Shown: positions 28,887 through 36,869 of the stretch, in pieces | Layout: each line of letters opens with the position of its first letter | Numbering within the stretch: position 1 is the stretch's first letter | Source: Rhodobiaceae bacterium | Lineage (GTDB): Bacteria; Pseudomonadota; Alphaproteobacteria; Rhizobiales; Tepidamorphaceae | Reading direction: 5' to 3' | Length of the DNA: 64,000 nucleotides | Assembly: GCA_020637895.1 (NCBI GenBank) | Contig: JACKJP010000004.1 | Location: forward strand, 186,001 to 250,000 | Made by a program: the position numbers and the translations under genes | Notes under the pieces: model-generated | Seen by the model: the letters and a program-made list of their open reading frames with translations, nothing else | Databases searched by the model: none | Told to the model about the DNA's origin: nothing

Positions 28887-29513
28887 ATGATCGACCTCTA
28901 TACCTGGACGACACCCAACGGACGCAAGGTGTCCATCGCGCTGGAAGAAATGGGTCTTGCCTATGCTGCCCACGCCATCGACATCAGCAAGGATGACCAG
29001 TTCGCCCCGGACTTCCTGAAAATCTCGCCCAACAACAAGATCCCGGCGATTGTCGACCGCGAGACGGGCCTCAGCATCTTCGAATCCGGCGCCATACTGA
29101 TTTATCTAGCGAAGAAGTCGGGAAAGTTCCTGCCGGACGGGGACGGCTACTGGAAAACCATGGAATGGCTGATGTGGCAGATGGGCGGGTTTGGTCCGAT
29201 GCTCGGTCAGGCTCACCACTTCCTGCACTTTGCCAAGGACAAGGCGCCTTATGCAGAAGACCGCTATGCCAAGGAGGCACAGCGGCTTTACAGGGTCCTC
29301 GATACCCAGCTTCAGGGAAAGGACTTCATCACGGGGACCTATACGATTGCCGACATGGCGGTCTGGCCATGGTGCAACCGGTTCGAATGGCAGCGGATCG
29401 ACCTTGCGGATTTCCCGAATGTCCTGAGCTGGTATCGCCGGCTGGCAGAGCGCCCGGCTGTTCAGAAAGGCTTCAGGGTGCCCAAGGACGTCGGCCCGGT
29501 CCCGATGCCCTGA
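28887..29513 (+). CDS. Glutathione S-transferase family protein (YfcG/YghU-like)
   Basis: 208 residues. The thioredoxin-like N-terminal domain (about 1-82) has MIDLYTWTTPNGRKVSIALEE, with Thr/Asn rather than a catalytic Ser or Cys at the active site, as in YfcG disulfide-bond reductases, then NNKIPAIVD and the ES motif in SIFESGAIL. The helical C-terminal domain contains YTIADMAVWPW, the N-capping box. The probable role is glutathione-dependent disulfide reduction. GGGAG lies 8 bases before the ATG at 28887. It follows greA after an 87-base gap and is convergent with an Lrp-family gene. Confidence 0.88.
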   Translation: MIDLYTWTTPNGRKVSIALEEMGLAYAAHAIDISKDDQFAPDFLKISPNNKIPAIVDRETGLSIFESGAILIYLAKKSGKFLPDGDGYWKTMEWLMWQMGGFGPMLGQAHHFLHFAKDKAPYAEDRYAKEAQRLYRVLDTQLQGKDFITGTYTIADMAVWPWCNRFEWQRIDLADFPNVLSWYRRLAERPAVQKGFRVPKDVGPVPMP

Positions 29514-29541
29514 GGCTCGGCGAAAGGCTTTCAGTCGACCG

Positions 29542-30006
29542 TCAGATCGGCAGTCCGCCCTCATCCTTGCATTTGCGGATGGTCAGCGCCGTCCTGACAC
29601 TGTCGACATTGGCCGTCGAGGTCAGGTCCTCAATGATGAAGTTCTGGAAACTTCTGAGATCCGGCGAGACGCAGACGAGCAGAAAATCCACCTCGCCCGA
29701 AACCATGTAGCTTTCGCGCACGATGTTCCAGGCCTTGACGCGTTCCTCGAATGCGACGAGGTCGCTCTCGGCCTGTGAGTGCAGCGAAACCATCACGAAG
29801 GCGGTGATCTCAAATCCCAGTTGCCGGCCATCGAGCATGGCGCGGTAGCCCCGGATGAGACCGGCCTCCTCAAGTGCGCGGACGCGTCTCAGGCAGGGCG
29901 GCGCCGAGATCCCGACCCGCTGCGCAAGCTCGACATTCGTTATGCGGCCCTCGCCCTGAAGTTCCTTCAGAATCTGCCAGTCAATGCGATCGAGACGTGC
30001 CTTCAT
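29542..30006 (-). CDS. Lrp/AsnC family transcriptional regulator
   Basis: 154 residues. The N-terminal helix-turn-helix (about 1-60) has LDRIDWQILKELQGEGRITNVELAQRVGISAPPCLRRVRALEEAG. The C-terminal RAM ligand-binding domain (about 70-145) has FEITAFVMVSLHSQ, ESYMVSGEVDFLLVC and TSTANVDSVRTALTI. It should sense an amino acid or related metabolite and form dimers to octamers. It is divergent from trxB, an arrangement also seen beside trxB in other Rhizobiales, and could control the intervening 228 bases. The start at 30006 has GGAAG upstream. Confidence 0.92.
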   Translation of the reverse strand: MKARLDRIDWQILKELQGEGRITNVELAQRVGISAPPCLRRVRALEEAGLIRGYRAMLDGRQLGFEITAFVMVSLHSQAESDLVAFEERVKAWNIVRESYMVSGEVDFLLVCVSPDLRSFQNFIIEDLTSTANVDSVRTALTIRKCKDEGGLPI

Positions 30007-30234
30007 GTGTCTTCCGCCATCAACGCGTTGCTTGCCGCCCAGGTGATTGACGATCACTGCACGGATTGGCGGGCATGGCAACTTTCTGTTGCCAGCTTGA
30101 CATCTTCGTGCGCAACAACGACTTCAAAGTACGCGCGGCGCGGGGAATTGCACACAGACCTGTTGCGCACAGAGCTTGATGAAGATTGACGCTGCCCCGT
30201 ATTCTGGGGGCCTCATGAAGAAAGCTGAAAGACC

Positions 30235-31194
30235 ATGACGACCAGGCACCACAAGCTTGTCATTATCGGTTCCGGGCCGGCCGGGTACACCGCCGCGATC
30301 TATGCCGCCCGCGCGATGCTGGAACCGGTGATGATCCAGGGGCTTGAGGTCGGCGGCCAACTGACGATCACCACAGAGGTTGAAAACTATCCTGGCTTCG
30401 CCGAAGCGATCCAAGGTCCGTGGCTGATGGAGCAGATGCAGGCGCAGGCCGAGCATGTTGGCACACAGTTCGTCCGCGATCATGTCGTATCGGTCGATTT
30501 CAAGCAGCGGCCATTTCGGCTGACCTGCGATAGCGGCGATGTCTATCTTGCCGACTGCGTCATCATCGCCACCGGCGCCCAGGCGCGCTGGCTTGGGCTG
30601 CCCTCGGAAGAAAAATTCAAGGGCTTTGGCGTTTCGGCCTGCGCGACCTGCGACGGCTTTTTCTACCGAAACCGCAAGGTCATGGTCATCGGCGGCGGCA
30701 ACACCGCGGTCGAGGAAGCGCTGTTCCTGACCAATTTTGCCAGCGAGGTCATCGTCGTGCATCGCCGGGACGAGTTCCGTGCGGAGCGCATCCTTCAGAA
30801 CCGCCTCTTTGCCAATCCGAAGGTGAAGGTGGTCTGGGACAGCGAACTGGCAGACGTTACCGGTACGGAAAGCCCGCTCGGCGTGACCGGAGCGAAGCTG
30901 CGCAACGTGAAGACGGGCGAGATTACCGAAATTGCGGTGGACGGCATATTCGTGGCCATCGGTCATGCGCCTTCGACAGCGTCTTTCAAGGGCCAGCTGG
31001 ATATCCGTCCGAACGGCTATATTGTCACCGAACCGGGTACGGCGAATACATCCGTTCCGGGCGTATTCGCCGCTGGCGACGTGACGGACGAGACCTATCG
31101 GCAGGCAGTGACCGCCGCCGGCATGGGCTGTATGGCGGCGCTCGATGCGGAGCGGTTCCTTGCCCATGCTGAAACAAGAGAAGCAGCCGAATAG
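30235..31194 (+). CDS. trxB: Thioredoxin reductase
   Basis: 319-residue NADPH-dependent flavoenzyme that reduces thioredoxin. The FAD motif is IIGSGPAGYTAAIYAAR, the redox pair Cys136-A-T-Cys139 (SACATCDGFFYRN) is intact, and the NADPH motif is VIGGGNTAVEEALFL followed by VHRRDEFRAERIL. The FAD closing motif is GVFAAGDVTDETYRQAVTAAGMGC. It stands between a divergent Lrp gene and the LysR gene that follows 72 bases later, the same trxB-lsrB adjacency known in Sinorhizobium. Confidence 0.96.
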   Translation: MTTRHHKLVIIGSGPAGYTAAIYAARAMLEPVMIQGLEVGGQLTITTEVENYPGFAEAIQGPWLMEQMQAQAEHVGTQFVRDHVVSVDFKQRPFRLTCDSGDVYLADCVIIATGAQARWLGLPSEEKFKGFGVSACATCDGFFYRNRKVMVIGGGNTAVEEALFLTNFASEVIVVHRRDEFRAERILQNRLFANPKVKVVWDSELADVTGTESPLGVTGAKLRNVKTGEITEIAVDGIFVAIGHAPSTASFKGQLDIRPNGYIVTEPGTANTSVPGVFAAGDVTDETYRQAVTAAGMGCMAALDAERFLAHAETREAAE

Positions 31195-31266
31195 GCTGTC
31201 CAGCGGGCGTCGAACCGGCTGACTTCGGCGAATGATTGGTTTTTACGGCTGCAGCGGGGAGCAGCA

Positions 31267-32163
31267 ATGGATCTCGACTGGGATAAACTGAGGATCTTCC
31301 ATGCGGCTGCGGATGCCGGCAGCTTCACGCATGCCGGCGAAACGCTTGGACTGAGTCAGTCTGCAGTAAGCCGCCAGGTCAGCGCGCTCGAGCAGGAGTT
31401 GCGCACGCCGCTGTTTCACCGCCATGCCCGCGGGCTCATCCTCACCGAACAGGGCGAAATGCTCTACCGGACCGCCCATCAGGTCCACATGCAGCTTGAG
31501 AGCGTTACGACAAGGCTGTCGGATTCGCGGGACCGGCCGCATGGCGACCTGAAAATCACCACAACTCCTGGCCTCGGCATCAGCTGGCTGACCCCGCGCA
31601 TCAAGGAGTTCATGGAGCTCTATCCGGAAATCAACATTCAGATCATCGTCAAGGACGAAGAACTCGACCTGTCGATGCGCGAGGCCGATGTCGCCATTCG
31701 CCTGCGCCAGCCGGTTCAGCCCGACCTGATCCAGCGCCGGCTGTTCACGGTGCATTTTCACGCCTATGCGTCTGCCAGCTACCTCAAGGAACACGGCGCG
31801 CCGACCGATATCCGGGAACTGGACAATCACAAGATCCTCAGCTTCGGAACGCCGGCGCCGTCCTATCTGAGGGACGTGAACTGGCTTCTGACGGTTGGCC
31901 GTGATGAAGGAGAACCGCGCCGTTCGGGCCTGCGGATCAATTCAATTCATGCGCTCAAGAGAGCCGTTCAGGCAGGCGCGGGCATTGCGGTTCTGCCTGA
32001 CTATCTGATCGATGCGAGCTCGGGGCTTGTGCGTATCCAGCTTCCGGAAGATCTGCCGTCTTTCGACAGCTATCTGGTCTATGCGGGTGAGATGAAAGAG
32101 ACGGCGCGTTTACGGGTTTTTCGCGATTTCATCGTCGCAAAGGCCAAAAGCTGGGCATTTTGA
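31267..32163 (+). CDS. lsrB: LsrB/VtlR-type LysR regulator lacking cysteines
   Basis: 298 residues. The N-terminal winged helix (about 1-62) has MDLDWDKLRIFHAAADAGSF, LSQSAVSRQVSALEQEL and PLFHRHARGLILT. The C-terminal periplasmic-binding-like effector domain follows (DLKITTTPGLGISWLTPRI, then AVQAGAGIAVLPDYLI). The opening, the length and the position just after trxB match S. meliloti LsrB and Agrobacterium/Brucella VtlR, which control LPS, stress and virulence traits and activate abcR small RNA genes; an AbcR-like RNA follows immediately. Unlike my recollection of S. meliloti LsrB, which uses several Cys in redox sensing, this protein has none. Confidence 0.9.
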   Translation: MDLDWDKLRIFHAAADAGSFTHAGETLGLSQSAVSRQVSALEQELRTPLFHRHARGLILTEQGEMLYRTAHQVHMQLESVTTRLSDSRDRPHGDLKITTTPGLGISWLTPRIKEFMELYPEINIQIIVKDEELDLSMREADVAIRLRQPVQPDLIQRRLFTVHFHAYASASYLKEHGAPTDIRELDNHKILSFGTPAPSYLRDVNWLLTVGRDEGEPRRSGLRINSIHALKRAVQAGAGIAVLPDYLIDASSGLVRIQLPEDLPSFDSYLVYAGEMKETARLRVFRDFIVAKAKSWAF

Positions 32164-32223
32164 CCTGTATTTGAGCCAATCGGCTCCCTTTGAAATCTTC
32201 CACAATCCCGGTCATGCAGTATT

Positions 32224-32257
32224 TGCATAGCTAATATGCAGTTTGTTGCGTTGCAAC
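32224..32257. promoter_or_regulatory. Twin inverted repeats in the AbcR-like promoter region
   Basis: TGCATA-N5-TATGCA (32224-32240) is a perfect 17-bp dyad, followed directly by GTTGC-GTT-GCAAC (32245-32257). The first has the symmetry of a LysR-type box, and the second overlaps a possible -35 (TTGCGT or TTGCAA) whose -10 could be TAAATA at 32272. VtlR is known to activate abcR in related bacteria, so these are the natural candidates for its site. Confidence 0.5.
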
Positions 32258-32284
32258 ATCGGGGTCGATCGTAAATATTGCTTA

Positions 32285-32433
32285 CATACAGTTGAACACG
32301 CTGAACGTTATCCTCCTCCCGACGATCAGAAAGTGGCAACTGTCCCCTCTGGGCACCGGTTTGGGCTTCCCCCGCTTCAAGCCGGTGATCTAATCAGCCG
32401 GATCGTCCCCTGCGATCCGGCTTTTTCTTTTTT
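32285..32433 (+). ncRNA. abcR: AbcR-type (alpha-r15) trans-acting small RNA
   Basis: The region after lsrB has no gene but shows the features I recall of the alpha-r15 family: a single-stranded CCTCCTCCC (32312-32320) complementary to Shine-Dalgarno sequences, a hairpin with stem CACCGG/CCGGTG (32354-32359 with 32382-32387) whose loop carries a second C-rich stretch (CTTCCCCCGC), and a strong terminator. AbcR RNAs use Hfq to repress ABC-transporter periplasmic protein mRNAs. The 5' end is estimated from a weak promoter and could lie 10-25 bases further downstream. Only one copy is present, whereas S. meliloti and Agrobacterium have two in tandem. Confidence 0.68.
32396..32433 (+). terminator. 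Rho-independent terminator of the AbcR-like RNA
   Basis: Perfect 10-bp stem AGCCGGATCG/CGATCCGGCT with a 7-nt loop, followed by TTTTCTTTTTT. Strong terminator, needed also as the Hfq-binding 3' end. Confidence 0.9.
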
Positions 32434-32483
32434 ATCGAAGGTATTGGCCCGACGGCAGGAGAACCACCGCCGGGCGGATGGCG

Positions 32484-34544
32484 CTATGCGGCCCGCGAGC
32501 TTTGGGCCTCGATGGCCTGATCGGCGAGCCTGCCGGAAAGTTCGGCCAGATGATCGAAACGCGAGACGTAGGTTCCGACACCAGCCGTGGCCGACCTCAG
32601 TTCGACGATCAGGTCTGCCAGTTCCGCTTGCGGAATGCGGGCCGAGACCGTGTCCCAGCCGGGCCAGCCCGGCCGGGCGTCAAATCCGAGAATCTGACCG
32701 CGCCGTGAGGCGACAATGCCGTTGACGGCGGCGGTCGCATCGTTCGGCACGCTGATATCGACATGCATGACTGGCTCCAGCAGCACCGGCGAACAGTCGG
32801 GCATGGCCTCCTTCATTGCGAGGATTGCCGCCATGCGAAACGCCATGTCGTTGCTGTCGACGCTGTGATAGCTGCCATCGGTCAGCGTCACGCCGACATC
32901 GACGACCGGAAAGCCGAGCGGCCCGTGATTGAGATAATCGCGAATTCCGTGTTCCACCGCAGAGAAATACTGTTTTGGCACGACGCCGCCGGAAATCTTC
33001 TCGGTGAAGCGGAAACCCTCGCCGCGACCCAATGGTGCGATGTCCAGCACCACGTCGCCGAACTGCCCGTGACCACCCGACTGCTTCTTGTGTCGGCCGC
33101 GCTGCGACTTGCCTTTGCGGATCGTCTCGCGATAGCCGATCTGCGCGCGGGCGGTTTCCAGCGCGATCCCGTATTTGCCGGTCAGCCGCTCGCAGGCAAC
33201 CCGCAGATGCATTTCGCCCTGGCCAGCAAGAACCATCGCACCGCTGTCGGCATCATGGGTCAGGGACAGTGAGGGATCCTCGTCGATGACCTTGGCAAGA
33301 GCCGCCGAAAGTCGCACCTCATCCTTGCGCGCGCCGGCACGGACAGTCTGGCTGTAGACTGCGGACGGAGAGGCAATTTCGGCAAGATTCCTGACGCCCT
33401 TGCCGGCACTGACCGTCTGCCCGGTCGAAAACGGCTCAAGGCGTCCGAGCGCGACGAGATCGCCGGCCTCGGCCACATCGACCTTTCTTGCCTCCTGGCC
33501 AAGCAGGGTGAAGACACCGCCGACGCGCGCCTCCGCGCCTTCGCTGTCATAAAGCGTATCGCCTTCCGAAACGCGTCCGGCAAGAACGCGCGCGAGGGAC
33601 AGCTTGCCGCCATGCGGTGTGTGGACAGTCTTGACGATCTGCGCCAGCGCCTGATCACCGGAAACGCCAAGACGCGTTGCAGCGTCGCCGACAAGCGGGC
33701 TTTCGTGGCGTATTGCCTTGAGCAGTCTGAGAATGCCGTTGCCGTTTTCGGCCGCGCCGATGAAGACGGGCACGATCAGCCCTTCGCGCATCTCGCGCGA
33801 AAGATCGGCAAAGACCTCCTCGCGTGGTGGCTCGATATCCTCCAGCAACTCTTCCATCAGGTGATCGTCGTGGTCGGCAAGCCGCTCCAGCATGGAAAAC
33901 CGCGCTTCCGCCTCTCGCGCCTTCTCGCTGTCGCTGAGGTCGATCACCTGGCTTTCCGCATGAGGCCTGTAGACATGGGCCCGCTCACGCGCAAGGTCGA
34001 TGAAGCCGGTGGCCGCGCCATTCTCCCAGATCGGTATCTGGCGCAGCAGCAGAGGCACGGAAGACGCTCGTTGCAGCACCTTGAGTGTCTCGCGAACGCT
34101 GCCATTGGCCTTGTCGATCTTGTTGAGGAACATGATGTGCGGCAGTCCTGCATCCTCGATCTCGCGAAGGATCAGCTGCAGTGCCGGGATTTTCTTTTCA
34201 TCCGCCTCGCACACCACGACCGCAAGGTCGCAGGCCGGCAGGACGTTTCGCATCTCGTGCAGGAATTCGACCGAACCGGGACAATCCACAATCGTGTATC
34301 GATCGCCCATGAACTCGCAGGCCGCGGCGTTCAGTTCGACACTCATCGCATGGGCGCGGGCCTCGGGTGCTGCATCGCCGAGCGTATTGCCATCGGCAAC
34401 GCGGCCCTGTCGGGAGATGGCGCCCGCTCGCGCGAGAATGGCCTCCAATAGCGTGGTCTTGCCGCTCTGATAGGGTCCGACCAGAGCAATGGCGCGGGTC
34501 GCCCCGCCCGCTCTCGCACCAGATTGCGCTCCATTGGCATTCAT
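32484..34544 (-). CDS. EF-G-like translational GTPase (paralogue)
   Basis: 686 residues with all five EF-G domains. The G domain has an altered P-loop GPYQSGKTT (23-31), G3 as D87-C-P-G-S91 where EF-G has DTPGH, and G4 NKID (141-144). Domain II, the KQSGGHGQFGDVV segment of domain IV, and the C-terminal EPVMHVDISVPNDATAAVNGIVASRRGQI follow. His to Ser at the catalytic position of G3 means GTP hydrolysis by the usual ribosome-activated mechanism is doubtful. This is the non-canonical EF-G-like family found beside true FusA in alphaproteobacteria; its role is not established. GGGAGG lies 6 bases before the ATG. Confidence 0.88.
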   Translation of the reverse strand: MNANGAQSGARAGGATRAIALVGPYQSGKTTLLEAILARAGAISRQGRVADGNTLGDAAPEARAHAMSVELNAAACEFMGDRYTIVDCPGSVEFLHEMRNVLPACDLAVVVCEADEKKIPALQLILREIEDAGLPHIMFLNKIDKANGSVRETLKVLQRASSVPLLLRQIPIWENGAATGFIDLARERAHVYRPHAESQVIDLSDSEKAREAEARFSMLERLADHDDHLMEELLEDIEPPREEVFADLSREMREGLIVPVFIGAAENGNGILRLLKAIRHESPLVGDAATRLGVSGDQALAQIVKTVHTPHGGKLSLARVLAGRVSEGDTLYDSEGAEARVGGVFTLLGQEARKVDVAEAGDLVALGRLEPFSTGQTVSAGKGVRNLAEIASPSAVYSQTVRAGARKDEVRLSAALAKVIDEDPSLSLTHDADSGAMVLAGQGEMHLRVACERLTGKYGIALETARAQIGYRETIRKGKSQRGRHKKQSGGHGQFGDVVLDIAPLGRGEGFRFTEKISGGVVPKQYFSAVEHGIRDYLNHGPLGFPVVDVGVTLTDGSYHSVDSNDMAFRMAAILAMKEAMPDCSPVLLEPVMHVDISVPNDATAAVNGIVASRRGQILGFDARPGWPGWDTVSARIPQAELADLIVELRSATAGVGTYVSRFDHLAELSGRLADQAIEAQSSRAA

Positions 34545-34689
34545 CTTCCGCCTCCCTTGCTTGTCGATGAAATTCTACAAAATGCGTTTCCTCTGTTCGT
34601 TCGCCACGGGTCCCGTATTGGTCCCGCAGGATCATTGTTGTTCATCCGGATCGTCTCAGCAGATCGGTCCATTGGCAAGGCAGAACGCG

Positions 34690-34721
34690 AAAAGCCCGCC
34701 GCGACTTTCGTCGCAGCGGGC
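34690..34721 (-). terminator. Rho-independent terminator of the aminotransferase gene
   Basis: On the minus strand GCCCGC-T-GCGAC, loop GAAA, GTCGC-G-GCGGGC, then TTTT. It lies 25 bases after the aminotransferase stop. Confidence 0.8.
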
Positions 34722-34746
34722 CGAAACTCTTCTTAAGATCAGTTGC

Positions 34747-35949
34747 TTATCGAAGCGATGCGCAGAAGCGCTGGATGCGTTCGCAGGCTTCCTCAAGCGC
34801 TTCCGTCGCCGTCGCGTAGGAAATGCGGAAGTTCGGCCCAAGCCCGAAGGCAGAGCCCTGAACGACGGCCACGCCCTGCTCTTCCAGCAGCGCCGTCACA
34901 AAATCCTCGTCCGTCTCCAGCTTGACGCCGCCGGCTGAGGTTCGCCCGATGACGCCCTCGCAGGAAGGATAGACATAGAAGGCGCCTTCCGGCACCGGGC
35001 AGGAAATGCCCCTCGCCTGGTTCAGCATCGACACGACGAGATCGCGGCGCTGCTTGAAGACCTTGTTGTTCGCCGCGATGAAATCCTGCGGGCCGTTCAG
35101 TGCCTCGACAGCCGCGCATTGCGAGATGGAACAGGGATTGGAGGTCGACTGCGACTGCAGCTTGGCCATCGCCTTGATGAGATGGGCCGGGCCGGCGCCA
35201 TAGCCGATCCGCCAGCCGGTCATGCAATAGGCCTTGGAGACGCCGTTCATCGTCAGCGTGCGCTCATAAAGGTCAGGCGCAACCTGCGCGATCGTCGTGA
35301 ACTCGAAATTGTCGTAGACGAGATGCTCGTACATGTCGTCGGTCAGGATCCAGACATCCGGATATCTGCGCAGCACTTCCGCAAGCGCTTCGATTTCGGC
35401 GCGCGAATAGGCTGCGCCGGAGGGGTTGGACGGCGAATTCAGGATCAGCCACTTGGTCTTGGCCGTAATCGCCTTCTCAAGCGCGGCCGGCGTCAGCTTG
35501 AAGCCGTTGGCCTGCGTGGTGGGCACCGAAACCGGCTCGCCGCCGCCAAGCAGCACGATGTCGGGATAGCTGACCCAGAACGGCGCCGGGATCAGCACTT
35601 CGTCGCCCGGATTGAGGGTTGCCAGCAGCGCATTGTAGAGCACCTGCTTGCCACCGGTTCCAACGCTGATCTGCGAGGCGTCGTAGGTCAGCCCGTTCTC
35701 ACGCTTGAACTTTGCGGCGATCGCCGACTTGAGTTCGGGCGTCCCGTCGACGGCCGTATATTTCGTCTGGCCTTCGCGAATTGCCTTGATCGCGGCTTCC
35801 TTGATGTTCTCGGGCGTATCGAAATCGGGCTCACCCGCGCCAAGGCCGATAACGTCGCGGCCGGCTGCCTTGAGTTCGCGGGCCTTGTTCGTCACCGCGA
35901 TGGTGGCGGAAGGCTGAACGCGGTCGAGCGAGGCGGCGAGGAAACCCAT
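34747..35949 (-). CDS. aatA: Aspartate aminotransferase-type class I aminotransferase
   Basis: 400-residue PLP enzyme, fold type I, interconverting aspartate/oxaloacetate and glutamate/2-oxoglutarate, possibly with prephenate too. Visible: the N-terminal SLDRVQPSATIAVTNKARELK typical of the rhizobial Ib subgroup, GAGEPDFDTPENI, LNSPSNPSGAAYS, the Asp in ILTDDMYEHLVYD, the PLP Lys in NGVSKAYCMTGWRIGYG, and the substrate Arg near the C-terminus (FRISYATA). GGGAGA lies 6 bases before the ATG at 35949, so the longer in-frame start is rejected. It stands alone with its own terminator. Confidence 0.92.
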   Translation of the reverse strand: MGFLAASLDRVQPSATIAVTNKARELKAAGRDVIGLGAGEPDFDTPENIKEAAIKAIREGQTKYTAVDGTPELKSAIAAKFKRENGLTYDASQISVGTGGKQVLYNALLATLNPGDEVLIPAPFWVSYPDIVLLGGGEPVSVPTTQANGFKLTPAALEKAITAKTKWLILNSPSNPSGAAYSRAEIEALAEVLRRYPDVWILTDDMYEHLVYDNFEFTTIAQVAPDLYERTLTMNGVSKAYCMTGWRIGYGAGPAHLIKAMAKLQSQSTSNPCSISQCAAVEALNGPQDFIAANNKVFKQRRDLVVSMLNQARGISCPVPEGAFYVYPSCEGVIGRTSAGGVKLETDEDFVTALLEEQGVAVVQGSAFGLGPNFRISYATATEALEEACERIQRFCASLR

Positions 35950-36116
35950 TGGAAATCTCCCAGATGCAAGGTTTATCGGGCAGCCCAGACTGCCCGCAAA
36001 GGCGCTTCGGTTTAGTGCCGCGCCCATGGCGATGCAAGCCTTGTGCTTGACCTGCCGGCTCTTTACACGTTGCGTGTGACAATACTGCCGTCAAGACAAA
36101 GCAGAACGGAACGTAC

Positions 36117-36869
36117 ATGCCGTCCGGCGAGACCGAGACCCCGACCAGGACGCTCTTCGTTCACCTAGGCTTTCACAAGACCGGCACGACATCTATCCAG
36201 GTGTTTGTCAGGCGCAATACGAAGCTGCTCGCGCGGCAGGGTGTGCTTGTACCGTCAGCCGGAACGGTGTTCGGGGTCAGCGGCCATCACAATATCGCCT
36301 GGCAGCTTTGCGGCGACAGCCGCTACAGGGCTGACCTTGCCGGTCTCGACGAGTTGGAAGCCGAACTTTCATCCTCGACGCTGCCGACCGCTGTCATCAC
36401 GTCGGAAGACTTCACCAACCTGGCCGCGCACCCGGAGGCGCGGGAAAGACTTGAAGGTGCCGCCGCGCGCGCCGGTTATGCGGTCCGCTATATCGTCTTT
36501 CACCGGTCGGCCAGAGACTATGTTCCCTCGCTCTATCTGGTGATCCGAAAGCTGGGATACACCAGCGGATATCTGCCCTACCTCTTACAGATACGCCGGA
36601 CGCACCGGTTCCGCAGCCGCAATGGCCACGTGTTCTACTTTAACGTTGAGGATTTTGCCGAAGCCTTCGCAGGGGCCGCGCTGGAGATTGTTTCCTATGA
36701 CGCGGTCAAAAGCGATGTGATCGGCAGGTTCCTGCAATCCATAGGCGCGCAAACGCTCGGGCAGAGGGTCAGGGACAAGACGGACTATACGTATAATCGC
36801 ACCCCCGCGATTCGCTTGGCGCTGTACCGTCTGGTAGGCCAACTTGCGCTCGCCGGAGCCGAAATCTAG
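36117..36869 (+). CDS. Sulfotransferase-like P-loop protein A
   Basis: 250 residues. The N-terminal strand-loop LFVHLGFHKTGTTSIQ (about 13-28) is the phosphosulfate-binding 5'-PSB loop of sulfotransferases, and VITSEDFTNLA followed by IVFHRSARDYVPSLYL resembles the 3' phosphate-binding segment. It would transfer sulfate from PAPS to a sugar or lipid; a related nucleotide-binding function is possible. The ribosome binding site is weak. The gene converges with a second sulfotransferase gene, and both stop codons share the same CTAG at 36866-36869. Confidence 0.65.
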   Translation: MPSGETETPTRTLFVHLGFHKTGTTSIQVFVRRNTKLLARQGVLVPSAGTVFGVSGHHNIAWQLCGDSRYRADLAGLDELEAELSSSTLPTAVITSEDFTNLAAHPEARERLEGAAARAGYAVRYIVFHRSARDYVPSLYLVIRKLGYTSGYLPYLLQIRRTHRFRSRNGHVFYFNVEDFAEAFAGAALEIVSYDAVKSDVIGRFLQSIGAQTLGQRVRDKTDYTYNRTPAIRLALYRLVGQLALAGAEI

